From DATMQA01 sp035566895 (GTDB lineage Bacteria; Verrucomicrobiota; Verrucomicrobiia; Limisphaerales; UBA8199), in assembly GCA_035566895.1 (NCBI GenBank), contig DATMQA010000167.1, positions 1-55,696 on the forward strand: a stretch of 55,696 bases of DNA. Reading direction: 5' to 3'. The notes beneath the pieces were generated by a model. That model saw only the letters and a program-made list of their open reading frames with translations. It did no database searches and was not told where the DNA came from. Within the stretch, counting starts at the first letter, position 1, and every line of letters begins with the position of its first letter. The position numbers and the translations under genes are program-made. Below, one piece after another: positions 41,097 through 50,381 of the stretch.

Positions 41097-42362
41097 TCAC
41101 TTCCGGGGAACCGAGTTGGTTATCGCCTGGCCCGCAAACGGCCCGCCGACCCGGAAAGGTGGCCCCTCTTTTTCGACAAAGATGATCACCCCATTGTTGC
41201 CCGCCATATCATACGCGGAGCTGAGTTCAAAACCCCGATCGATTCCCTCGAAAACAAAGCGACGGAAACCAAAGGGGCCTTGTCCGCACGGGTCGGCTAC
41301 CGTTTGCAGTCCCGCTTCGCCGTGGAGCTTGTATTCGATGGCGGCGCGGACCTGGGCCAGGAAAACCAGGACTCGGAATTCCCTCATCCTCGCCCGCTCC
41401 ACGCCCGTCAAAAAGTTTGAGATAAAGGGATTGGCAACTTGCGCCACCTCGGCTTTGAACTTTGCCATCTGCAGCTCATACGGGCCGTGTGGCAACGCCA
41501 GGATGAGCGCCAGCTTTTGCGAAGACGCCTCGCTGTCCCTAATCAACTTCGCCACACCCTCGCTGGTCCCGCCCGCATCCTGACTCAGTTTTGCCCAAAC
41601 GCTTGGCTCCATTTGTTCTGGATTGTCAAAGCTGGGAAAGAGCTCCCTCAGAGCAGCCATTACTTTGGCGTCGTCACCTGGATTGGCTTTCTGTAATTCG
41701 ACAATCTTGCGCAAGAGCCAGTCCCCAAAGAGCGCTTTCTCGGTCGGCACGCATTGGGCAACGGTAGTGCGCGGCGGGAGCGCCTCCAGGCCTGCGGCCA
41801 ACTGCTGCAAGGTTTCTGGTGAGAACTGGCCAAAGTTCTCCGCCACGTTCCAGCAATTGATGGATTCGCTGGCGATTTGGACCAGGGCCGATATCAAAGT
41901 GCCATCCCGGGCCACATTTCTGGAAAGCGCCAATGAAGCCAGCAGATCATCGCGCGCGTCAGCCTGGCGGTCGTGTTGCAACTCCCATACTACGCGGAAC
42001 CTCGAGGCCACCGCCACTGCCTTGACGCGCGCCAGGTGGGGGAGCAGCGTGGCGGGACCGGGGCTGAAGTCGATGCCCCAGTCACAGGGCGCGCTGGACT
42101 GCGCCGCCTGGCGGACCAGCTTGAACTGGTTATCATACCCGGCGAATATTTTGTCGAATCGCTCCGGCAGCTTTTGGGTGCGCCCTTCTTTCGAAGCCAG
42201 GTAATCACTGTCGGCTTCAGACATGGGATCGGGCGCGAGGAGAAAGGCCTGGTAATAAAGCGTCGCCGGATTGGCATCCGTATGGGCAGGCTGGGCGGCC
42301 GCGTTAGATAGGGCTCCCGCGCCGACGAGGAGAGACAAACAGATTAAAGTCGAGGTTTTCAT
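41097..42362 (-). CDS. Secreted hypothetical protein, paralogue of the 38421 lipoprotein
   Basis: The 421-residue protein has a signal peptide ('LICLSLLVGAGALSNAAAQ') without a lipobox. Its core matches the 38421 product in order ('TLYYQAFLLAP' vs 'PLYAEAFAALS', 'LLPHLARVKAVAVASRFRVV' vs 'MPHLAKIKASAQLLGREAAA', 'DDLLASLALSRNVARDGTLI' vs 'QDAIDGLRLAGSLEQEPLLI'), so the two are duplicates flanking the sigma/anti-sigma pair. It ends differently, with 'NGVIIFVEKEGPPFRVGGPF' instead of a GspG-like tail. Mainly helical; function unknown. Confidence 0.75.
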   Translation of the reverse strand: MKTSTLICLSLLVGAGALSNAAAQPAHTDANPATLYYQAFLLAPDPMSEADSDYLASKEGRTQKLPERFDKIFAGYDNQFKLVRQAAQSSAPCDWGIDFSPGPATLLPHLARVKAVAVASRFRVVWELQHDRQADARDDLLASLALSRNVARDGTLISALVQIASESINCWNVAENFGQFSPETLQQLAAGLEALPPRTTVAQCVPTEKALFGDWLLRKIVELQKANPGDDAKVMAALRELFPSFDNPEQMEPSVWAKLSQDAGGTSEGVAKLIRDSEASSQKLALILALPHGPYELQMAKFKAEVAQVANPFISNFLTGVERARMREFRVLVFLAQVRAAIEYKLHGEAGLQTVADPCGQGPFGFRRFVFEGIDRGFELSSAYDMAGNNGVIIFVEKEGPPFRVGGPFAGQAITNSVPRK

Positions 42363-42496
42363 ACTATGTTTATGTGTTTCGCAGTTCCATTCTGCCCGTT
42401 AGTAACGGGTGCAAGGCAAAAGGTTCACTTTTTCATGGCACCAGCTAACAAGGGTGAAACGATCGCTCCGCCTCCTCTAAAAGACGCGTTGGGAAA

Positions 42497-42575
42497 TTGT
42501 AGCCGCCGACGTGAGGAGGCGGAGAGTTCAGCGGTTTCCCGGGCAGAATCCGCCTCCTCACGTCGGCGGGTACAA
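42497..42575. repeat. Long inverted repeat (27 bp arms)
   Basis: Arms at 42497-42523 (agccgccgacgtgaggaggc inside) and 42549-42575 (gcctcctcacgtcggcgggt inside) pair at 26 of 27 positions with a 25 bp loop. It sits in the gap between divergent genes at 42362 and 42795. The minus-strand frame across it encodes a mirrored 'RRREEADSARETAELSASSRR' -like peptide and is an artefact of the palindrome. Confidence 0.65.
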
Positions 42576-42794
42576 CGCGGCCCCAATTTTAAGACCCTCT
42601 CCGAACGACAAGCTGCGTGAAATTCACGCGGCATGCGTGAGTTCCACACCTTTATCCCCCCCATTTGAGGGTTTTCGCAGGATTTCAATACAAAATCATC
42701 TTGGCATCGGCCCTGCTAAAAATCTAATATCTTGAAGATTGCCAGGAAAGGGCGGGGGGCGCGCTTCCGGGCTTGAAACTAAACTGAGAACACT
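42576..42794. other. Intergenic region upstream of the S53 peptidase gene
   Basis: No gene is visible. It contains a 15 bp palindrome, gcgtgaaattcacgc (42615-42629), that could be an operator, and AT-rich sequence near 42700-42735 where a promoter for the peptidase gene may lie. The peptidase starts with GTG after 'ctgagaacact', a weak ribosome-binding site. Confidence 0.35.
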
Positions 42795-45700
42795 GTGAAA
42801 GCATTCTGCGCTGCGCTAGCCCTCCTGGTGGCAACCCGTCTCTTTGCCAGCGACCCCCAGGTCCTGCGCAGCCATCTGCCGGCGGCTTCGGTGCGCTCGC
42901 AACCCCTCGACCGCCTGGCTCCCGCTAAACGCCTCGACCTCGTCATCGGCTTGCCTTTGCGCAACCAGCCAGCGCTCGCTAACCTGCTCCGGCAGGTCTA
43001 TGATCCCGCCAGTCCTAATTACCGCAAATACCTGACTCCTGCCGAGTTCGCGAAACAGTTCGGTCCCAGCGAACAGGACTACCAGGCCATTAGCGCCTTC
43101 GCCAGGGCCCAGGGCATGACGGTGGTCGCTACGCATCCAAACCGCACGTTGCTGGATGTGAACGGGTCCGTTGCCGATATCGAGAACATGCTGCACTTGA
43201 AGCTGCATCGGTATCGGCATCCGACCGAGGCGCGCGACTTTTTCGCGCCGGATACTGAACCGTCGTTGGATGTGGGGGTGCCGGTTTTGACAATTGACGG
43301 TTTGGACAACTACGTCCTGCCCCGGCCCATGGATTTAAAGGCGTCTTTCTCCAACCAGATACCTTCAGGCCGGGCATGGGCTACCGGTGGCGGTCCGCGC
43401 GGCAGTTTTATGGGGCGTGATTTCCGCGCGGCGTACGTCCCTGGGGTGACGCTGGATGGTTCGGGACAAACTGTCGGCTTATTCGAGTTGGATGGGTACT
43501 ATCCAAGCGATGTCACCGCCTACGAAAACCTGGCCGGGTTGCCCAACGTCTCACTGGCGAATGTGCTGCTGAATAATGTCACCGGCAGTGCAGGCCCTCA
43601 GAACATCGAGGTCACTCTCGACATCGACATGGCCATCGGCATGGCCCCTGGATTGGCCCAGGTCATCGTCTATGAGGGCAAAACTCCCAACGACGTCCTC
43701 AACAAAATGGCGACCGACAATTCGGCGAAACAACTGAGTTGTTCCTGGGGGTTTGGCAAGCAGGTCGATGCAATGCGTGACCAGATTTTTCTGCAGTATG
43801 CGGCCCAGGGCCAATCCTTCTTCCAGGCTTCCGGCGATTCTGGGGCTTGGACGGGCCCTGCATCACCGCCTTCGGACAACCCTTATATTACTGTCGTTGG
43901 CGGCACTTCGCTTACGACCGCCGGCGGGGGCGGGGCGTGGCTTGCCGAAACCGTGTGGCCACTCAGCGGCGGCGGCATCAGCACCGCCTATGCGATTCCG
44001 GGTTGGCAGCAGGGGCTGAACATGTCGGCCAACCAGGGTTCCACTACCATGCGCAACTTCCCGGACGTCGCCTGCCTCGCCGAACAAACCATTTGGCTTA
44101 TCGCCAACAACGGGCAGGAAGCCCTGGTCGGCGGCACCAGCGCCTCTACGCCACTCTGGGCCGCCTTTACCGCCCTGGCGAACCAACAAGCAGCGACGAT
44201 GGGTTTGCCCGGTGTCGGCTTCGTTAATCCCTCACTCTATGCCTTGGGCAACAGCGCCGGTTATTCGGCTGCCTTCCACGACATCACGACCGGCAACAAC
44301 ACCAATAGCTCGAGTGCCAATAAATTCCTGGCCGTGCCCGGCTTCGATCTCTGCACCGGTTGGGGCACGCCGTCCGGCAGCAATCTCATCCAGGCCCTTG
44401 TTTTGCCGCCATCGGCCTTGCAGATTTCTCCGCGCACGCCGTTCCTCTTCAGCGGAGCTACCAACGGACCGTTCAATCCAGCCTCTGCCACTTTCACACT
44501 CACCAACGCCGGCGCGGCTCCGTTGAATTGGTCCCTGACAGAAACCTCCCTTTGGCTCGCGGTCGCGCCGACCAATGGCAGACTCGCGTCGGGCGGCCTC
44601 GCCACCGCGGTGACCATGACCCTGAACTCGCAAGCCACTAACCTGCCGCCCGGGGCTTACACCACGACGCTTTGGTTCACCAACCTGAGCGAGCAACTCG
44701 GCCAAAGCCGTCAGGTAACCTTTGCGGTCGTGACTCCTCCGCTCATCACCTCGCAACCCGCCAGCCAACCCGTGCCGCAGGGCATGATGGCAACGTTCAC
44801 AGTCGGCACGGCTTCCAATGCGTTGTTGTTCTATCAATGGCAACATGACAACGGTAGCTATCTCACCAACATGGTTGATGGCGCCACTATCTCCGGTTCC
44901 GCCACCGCCACGCTCACCATCAGCAATGTCTCGCCCTCCGATGTCGGTCTCTATTCGATCATCGTGAGCAACGCGGCTGGAGTGGTGACCAGCTCGAATG
45001 CGATTTTGACATTACTCCCATTCCGCCCGACCCTCTCGGCGCAGCCGGTGAGCCAGACCGTGCTGCCGGGACAGACGGTCGTCCTGAACGTGGGCGCCGT
45101 CGGAAGCCTGCCGCTCTCTTATTACTGGCGGGCGAATGGGACCAACCTCGTCGATGCCGGCGCGCTTTCCGGGTCCTCTTCCAGCACCCTGGTCATCAGC
45201 AACGTGTCCGCCGCTTACGCCGGGAGCTATTCGGTTCTGGTGAGCAACTCCCTCGGCTCGGTCACCAGCACTGGCGCCACCGTAAACGTTGCCTCTGTGA
45301 CCGCCCCGGGAGTGGACCTGGGCGCCCTCCTGTCTTTCGGCGGCGGGAGCGGCGGCGCGTCCCCAAACGGATTGTTACTGGCGGCCGACGGCAATTTCTA
45401 TGGCACGACTCAGAGTGGCGGGACTAACGCTGCGGGAACTATCTTTCAGCTGACCCCGGGCGGCGCGCTTACTACGCTCTATTCCTTCACGGGCGCTGAT
45501 GACGGGGCCAACCCGTTTGCAACCCTGGTCCAGAACACGGATGGCACACTGTACGGTACCGCTTTTCAGGGCGGCGCCTACGACAACGGCACGATCTTCA
45601 GGTTAAGCTCGAACGGCTCGCCAACCGTCCTGATCGCGCTCAACATCACGAATGGCGACTTGCCCTTCGCGGGACTGACCCGCGGCCCAGACGGGCTGTT

Positions 45701-48494
45701 TTACGGCACCACTTACCAGGGAGGCGCTTCGGGCATGGGAACGGCTTTTCGGATTACCACTAATGGAGCGCTGACGACGCTCCATTCATTCTCGAACCAG
45801 AGCGACGGCGGGTTTCTCCATGCCGGTCTGGTGCAAGGCGCGGATGGCAACTTTTACGGCGCGACTTACCAAGGCGGCGCTTATGGCGGCGGCGCGCTCT
45901 TCAAGGTGAGCACCAATGGATTACAGGCCACTTTGGCTTCATTGAGTTCCACCAATGGAATGTTCCCCTACAGCGCGCTCGTGCAGGGCCTCGACGGCAG
46001 TTTTTACGGCACCGCCAGCGGCGGCGGCGCCTTCGCCAGCGGCACCGTTTTTCGGCTCACGCCGGACGGGCTGCTCACCAACCTCTATTCATTCTCGGGC
46101 GGCGCAGATGGAGCCCGTCCGGTCGGAGGCTTGCTGCTGGGAAATGACGGAAACTTTTACGGGACGACCTCTTTGGGCGGCACGTTTGGCAAAGGAACTG
46201 TATTTGGCATGTCGCTCGACGGCGCGGTCACCGACCTCGCAAGCTTCGACGGCTATAACGGCGCATACCCGCAGACGACGCTCGTCCAGGGAACAGGCGG
46301 CTATATCTATGGTACGACGCCATACGGCGGCGCGAACAATCAGGGGATCGTGTTTCGCTTCAGCGTGAGTGGCGCCCCCCGCATCACCAGCCAGCCGTTG
46401 GATCAATCGGTGTTCGCCGGGGCGAACGTGCTCTTCAGTGTGGCTGCCTTCGGCGGGTTCCCGATGTCTTATCAATGGCAGAAGAACGGGACCAACCTAA
46501 GCGATGGCTTGGCCCTCTCCGGGAGTGCAGCGCGCACGCTGTCTCTGAGTAACGTCGCTCTGGGCGATGCCGGCACTTTCTCGGTGTTCCTCAGCAATGC
46601 TTTCGGCTCCGCAACCAGCGCTCTGGCTTCGCTCGCCGTTACCTCTTCCGCCCCCATAATTGTCTCCCAACCAGCCGACCTGACGCTCGCGCCCGGGGCA
46701 ACCGCCATGTTCGCCGTGGTGGTCTTGGGAAATCTGCCGCTGTCGTTTCAATGGCAGTTCAATGGAACCAATCTTACCGACAACGCCAATGTCATCGGTT
46801 CATCCTCCAGATTGCTCACGCTTATGAATGTGACCGAGGCCAACAACGGGTCCTACACGTTGGCGATTACCAATAGCATCGCCGGCGCCGCTAGCCGCAG
46901 CGCGCGGTTAACCGTGATTCCCGTCAGCGCTTCCGGAACGCGAATGACCACGCTGCGCTGGTTCACCGGCGGTGCCGATGCCTCCAGTCCCAACGGGCTG
47001 GTGCTCGGTACCAATGGCAACCTCTATGGCACTACCCGGTTTGGAGGCTCAAGCGGAGCTGGCACCGTGTTCGCCATTTCCAATGGCACCGTCGCCACCC
47101 TGGCCTCATTCACTCTGACCAATGGCAGCCAGCCGCAGGCTTCGCTGGTTCAGGGCGTTGATGGCAATCTCTATGGCACGACCTCTATTGGCGGTGTCAA
47201 CGGTGCGGGTAATGTGTTCCAAATGACTGCGGCTGGCGCGCTCTCGAATCTTTATTCGTTCGCCGGGGACACCGATGGGGGAAACCCCCAAGCTCCGCTC
47301 GCCCAGGGGCGGTATGGTAATTTCTATGGCACCACGGGCGAAGGTTTCATCTTCCGTCTAACGCCGGCCGGCGCTTTCACGAACCTTGCCGCCTTTACCA
47401 ACGGCAACACTCCGTCCGCTGGCCTCATTCAGGGCTTAGACGGCAATTTTTACGGTGTCGGCGGAGGGGGAGCGCTTGGTTACGGCAGTTTGTGCCGAAT
47501 CACACCGGACGGCGCGCTGACGACTCTGTATTCCTTCACGGGCGGCACCGATGGGAGTTCCCCGGCTGGAAATCTGGTCCAGGCGGCCGACGGCACTTTC
47601 TATGGCGCTACCACTCACAGCACGCTCCGCGGTTTTCAGTTCTATGGATCCATTTTTAAAATGAGCACCAACGGCGCGCTGAGTGTCCTTTATCTGCTCA
47701 ATAATACCGACGGTCCTTACCCCCATGCCGGGCTGGCTCTGGGCAGTGACGGCAACTTCTACGGCACCTGTTACGGTTCTGAATTTGGACCCATTACACC
47801 CGGCCCGGCCAACGGGAACGGCACCGTGTTTCGAATCACGCCCGGCGGCGCCCTAACTACACTCGTCAGCTTCGATGATATCAGCGATGGCGCTCATCCC
47901 GCCTCCGCGCCGGTGTTTGGGGCCGAGGGCAGTTTGTATGGTACCACCATCGCCGGCGGTCCGGGGGGGCACGGCACCGTGTTCCGGCTGGATCTCGCAC
48001 CCCAAATAGTGACAGGCCTTCCTGCCAATATCATCGCCGCGCCGGGAGCAAATGTGGCGTTCAGCGTAAGCACCTTCGGAACCAGGCCTTTCCACTACCA
48101 GTGGCTGGCCGGCGGGACTGCGCTGACCGATGGCGGCAATGTCTCCGGGGCAACCACCGCCTATTTGATGCTCTCCAACGTAACGCTGGCTAATGCCGGC
48201 AACTACTCGGTTATCGTCAGCAACGCCGTCGGTGCGGTAACCTCTTCGGCGGTGCGCCTGAGCGTGGTGCTCCCGCCGGTCTTCCAGTCGCTGCTCAAAA
48301 CCAACAATACCGTGTTGTTGGCCTGGTCTGCTGTTTCAGGCCAGAAATACCAGCTTCAATACAAGTCTGCTCTGACCACCTCGACTTGGACTAACCTTGG
48401 CCCGCCGGTGTGGGCCACTAACCTCGCCGCCACCGCCACCGACTCCGTCAATTCCTCCACCCAACGTTTCTACCGCGTGCTGGTGGTACCGTAG
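42795..48494 (+). CDS. Secreted S53 (sedolisin/kumamolisin-like) peptidase with Ig-like and GloVer repeats
   Basis: This 1,899-residue protein starts at a GTG with a signal peptide ('FCAALALLVATRLFAS'). A Pro-kumamolisin activation domain (about 20-170) comes before the catalytic domain (about 195-540). The S53 residues are visible: Glu272 and Asp276 in 'IEVTLDIDMAIGMAP', oxyanion Asp348 in 'FFQASGDSGAW', nucleophile Ser449 in 'VGGTSASTPLWAAF', and a calcium-site segment 'GFDLCTGWGTPSG'. Then come a beta domain, two Ig-like domains, a block of GloVer (TIGR03803) repeats ('DGNFYGTTYQGGA', 'TLYSFTGG'), two more Ig-like domains, a second GloVer block, a fifth Ig-like domain and a 'FYRV' module ('RFYRVLVVP'). 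It is an exported acid-type endopeptidase, probably held at the surface. It appears monocistronic. Confidence 0.95.
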   Translation: MKAFCAALALLVATRLFASDPQVLRSHLPAASVRSQPLDRLAPAKRLDLVIGLPLRNQPALANLLRQVYDPASPNYRKYLTPAEFAKQFGPSEQDYQAISAFARAQGMTVVATHPNRTLLDVNGSVADIENMLHLKLHRYRHPTEARDFFAPDTEPSLDVGVPVLTIDGLDNYVLPRPMDLKASFSNQIPSGRAWATGGGPRGSFMGRDFRAAYVPGVTLDGSGQTVGLFELDGYYPSDVTAYENLAGLPNVSLANVLLNNVTGSAGPQNIEVTLDIDMAIGMAPGLAQVIVYEGKTPNDVLNKMATDNSAKQLSCSWGFGKQVDAMRDQIFLQYAAQGQSFFQASGDSGAWTGPASPPSDNPYITVVGGTSLTTAGGGGAWLAETVWPLSGGGISTAYAIPGWQQGLNMSANQGSTTMRNFPDVACLAEQTIWLIANNGQEALVGGTSASTPLWAAFTALANQQAATMGLPGVGFVNPSLYALGNSAGYSAAFHDITTGNNTNSSSANKFLAVPGFDLCTGWGTPSGSNLIQALVLPPSALQISPRTPFLFSGATNGPFNPASATFTLTNAGAAPLNWSLTETSLWLAVAPTNGRLASGGLATAVTMTLNSQATNLPPGAYTTTLWFTNLSEQLGQSRQVTFAVVTPPLITSQPASQPVPQGMMATFTVGTASNALLFYQWQHDNGSYLTNMVDGATISGSATATLTISNVSPSDVGLYSIIVSNAAGVVTSSNAILTLLPFRPTLSAQPVSQTVLPGQTVVLNVGAVGSLPLSYYWRANGTNLVDAGALSGSSSSTLVISNVSAAYAGSYSVLVSNSLGSVTSTGATVNVASVTAPGVDLGALLSFGGGSGGASPNGLLLAADGNFYGTTQSGGTNAAGTIFQLTPGGALTTLYSFTGADDGANPFATLVQNTDGTLYGTAFQGGAYDNGTIFRLSSNGSPTVLIALNITNGDLPFAGLTRGPDGLFYGTTYQGGASGMGTAFRITTNGALTTLHSFSNQSDGGFLHAGLVQGADGNFYGATYQGGAYGGGALFKVSTNGLQATLASLSSTNGMFPYSALVQGLDGSFYGTASGGGAFASGTVFRLTPDGLLTNLYSFSGGADGARPVGGLLLGNDGNFYGTTSLGGTFGKGTVFGMSLDGAVTDLASFDGYNGAYPQTTLVQGTGGYIYGTTPYGGANNQGIVFRFSVSGAPRITSQPLDQSVFAGANVLFSVAAFGGFPMSYQWQKNGTNLSDGLALSGSAARTLSLSNVALGDAGTFSVFLSNAFGSATSALASLAVTSSAPIIVSQPADLTLAPGATAMFAVVVLGNLPLSFQWQFNGTNLTDNANVIGSSSRLLTLMNVTEANNGSYTLAITNSIAGAASRSARLTVIPVSASGTRMTTLRWFTGGADASSPNGLVLGTNGNLYGTTRFGGSSGAGTVFAISNGTVATLASFTLTNGSQPQASLVQGVDGNLYGTTSIGGVNGAGNVFQMTAAGALSNLYSFAGDTDGGNPQAPLAQGRYGNFYGTTGEGFIFRLTPAGAFTNLAAFTNGNTPSAGLIQGLDGNFYGVGGGGALGYGSLCRITPDGALTTLYSFTGGTDGSSPAGNLVQAADGTFYGATTHSTLRGFQFYGSIFKMSTNGALSVLYLLNNTDGPYPHAGLALGSDGNFYGTCYGSEFGPITPGPANGNGTVFRITPGGALTTLVSFDDISDGAHPASAPVFGAEGSLYGTTIAGGPGGHGTVFRLDLAPQIVTGLPANIIAAPGANVAFSVSTFGTRPFHYQWLAGGTALTDGGNVSGATTAYLMLSNVTLANAGNYSVIVSNAVGAVTSSAVRLSVVLPPVFQSLLKTNNTVLLAWSAVSGQKYQLQYKSALTTSTWTNLGPPVWATNLAATATDSVNSSTQRFYRVLVVP

Positions 48495-48566
48495 CCCAGG
48501 CCTGTTCTCTCTGGTGGCCGATACTCATGGATTCGCCCGCCCATCTCTCTGGTCCGATTTCTGTAC

Positions 48567-50213
48567 TCAGTGCTTTTGAATCAACGCGGCTGCCTGGAGC
48601 TTGCGCGTGTTGATGGCTTTGGTCAGGACGTTATTGAGGGTGTCCTGTTGGTCGGCGGTGAGAAAACTGGCTGCTTGTTGCACAATACGTTGGTTGCTCT
48701 CGGATACGCGTTGCAGAAAACTGTCAATATCTGCCTGGGACCCCAGAAAGGCCTTGTCCGCCGCGCCCGTGATTCCCACCGTTAACTCAGTCGGCTCTGC
48801 CTTTACTACCTGGAGCAAGCGCGCGCTTTGCTCACTGTTGAGCGGGTTCTCCCCGAGTTGATTATTCAGGAGCTTGATCGTGGTCCGGGCCGGGATCTCC
48901 TCGCTGAACTGTTTGTATCGGGCATAACCGGCATCGCCCAACAACGCCTTCAGCTCCGTTCGCAGGTCGTTGGATGGTTCGCCGGGGACTTGGTCCTGAG
49001 TCCCCTGTGCCGTGGCCATGTATTTGGCCAAACCTTTCGAAGCCACATCCATGAATAGCTGGAGAAACTTGTCACTCTGTTCCGGTGTCAGTTTCAGTTC
49101 GTTGAACAGGTCGGCGTAGAGCGATCTGATTTTTTCCACTTGTGCCTGCTGGATATATTCCTTCATCGCAGGATCGCTCATTAATTTAGCCAGCCCGTTC
49201 ATGGGCTGAGTGGGTTTGGCTTCGTTCGCCGACGCCCGCTCACGGAGCACTCCCACCTGACCGCGCAATTTCAGCAGTTCCGTTGCGTTTTGGTCGGATT
49301 TCAGGCGGGCGTTCTCCTCTTTCAACGCCGCCAGTTGATTGGTCGCCTGGGTGCGTTCCTGCTCTAATAATTGGATTTGCGCGGTTAGCGGCCCTCGCTC
49401 CTGTTGCACCGTCTGGAGTTGGCCACGCAGTTGCGAATCCTGATGGACGGCGTAAATGCCGGTTCCGGCCGCGATGGCAAGAGTCGCGGCAATGATGGTT
49501 TTCTGCAATGTGGTCATGGCGATGGTTTTAGTTGCGGCAATCAGGGTTGAGGTTTGGACCGTGCTGCCGGCGATGGCAGCGGTCGAAATGGCAGCGGCAA
49601 AACCGGCCGGCGCCGACTGGACGGCGTTGGCGGAAATAACGATCGCGAGCGCTGACGCGGCGGTGGTGATGCCGCGCCTGGCCAACTCCCCACGCAGTTT
49701 ATCCAATGCCCGCTCCACGCGCATGCGTGCGGCATTTTCGGTCAAGTTCAAGCCGGACCCCACTTCATGGAGAGTCTTGTTTTGAAAGAAGCGGAGCAGG
49801 ATGGCATGGCGGTCCTTATCGCTCAATTCGTGCAGCGCGTCCTCAATTACCAGGCTAACCTGGCTCCAATCCGGAGGCGGGGTGTCGTCATGGAGGAGTT
49901 CATTCATCGTATTGGCCTCCTGTTCGCGCGCTTTGCGTCGTTGCTCCGTTCGATTCACCCGCAATGCCATCAGCCGGGTCGTGGTGTAAAGCCAGCCTAC
50001 CAGCGCGGGATGCCGCACCAGGCGTTTCGCCTGGCGGGCGACCTCCGTGAAGACCTGTTGCGTCACATCCTGGGCTGAATGAACGTCGCCGTTCACCAGG
50101 CGCAGGGCTGCTGAATAGACCAGATCCACATGCCGCCCAGTCAATTCGGCGAAGGCAGCCTCCGACCCCTCGGCGGCATACTGGCTTAGCAATTCGGCAT
50201 CTTCAGTCATCAC
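48567..50213 (-). CDS. ECF-type sigma factor with membrane-anchored periplasmic coiled-coil extension
   Basis: The 548-residue protein begins with sigma regions 2 (about 15-85: 'AQDVTQQVFTEVARQAKRLV') and 4 (about 125-178: 'LSDKDRHAILLRFFQNKTLH', 'LTENAARMRVERALDKLRGE'). A hydrophobic stretch (183-225) and a membrane helix (about 238-255, 'TIIAATLAIAAGTGIYAV') come next, then a coiled coil (258-328), and a helical domain with three LTPEQ-like motifs, 'LTPEQSDKFLQLF', 'LNSEQSARLLQVV' and 'LTADQQDTLNNVL', reminiscent of CpxP/Spy. It seems to carry its own membrane sensor instead of a separate anti-sigma factor. No anti-sigma gene is next to it. Release from the membrane, perhaps by proteolysis, is inferred. 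Confidence 0.9.
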   Translation of the reverse strand: MMTEDAELLSQYAAEGSEAAFAELTGRHVDLVYSAALRLVNGDVHSAQDVTQQVFTEVARQAKRLVRHPALVGWLYTTTRLMALRVNRTEQRRKAREQEANTMNELLHDDTPPPDWSQVSLVIEDALHELSDKDRHAILLRFFQNKTLHEVGSGLNLTENAARMRVERALDKLRGELARRGITTAASALAIVISANAVQSAPAGFAAAISTAAIAGSTVQTSTLIAATKTIAMTTLQKTIIAATLAIAAGTGIYAVHQDSQLRGQLQTVQQERGPLTAQIQLLEQERTQATNQLAALKEENARLKSDQNATELLKLRGQVGVLRERASANEAKPTQPMNGLAKLMSDPAMKEYIQQAQVEKIRSLYADLFNELKLTPEQSDKFLQLFMDVASKGLAKYMATAQGTQDQVPGEPSNDLRTELKALLGDAGYARYKQFSEEIPARTTIKLLNNQLGENPLNSEQSARLLQVVKAEPTELTVGITGAADKAFLGSQADIDSFLQRVSESNQRIVQQAASFLTADQQDTLNNVLTKAINTRKLQAAALIQKH

Positions 50214-50381
50214 GTCTCATAAAGTAATGCCCGCCGCCGGAAAAACCGCACAAGAAAAACAGGCCGGTTTGGCAAATTGGGTGTTCTGAGGGGCCGAATT
50301 GTGCCAAGGGCTTGAACTGTTTTGAAATTGTTCGATCCCGAAGTGGTCAGGATCTTCAAACGCGGCCGTTATTAAGAGGCG

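Noticed and set aside
42425..42688. 87-codon minus-strand frame
   Set aside because: It crosses the 27 bp inverted repeat and encodes a mirrored Arg/Glu-rich peptide, as expected from a palindrome.
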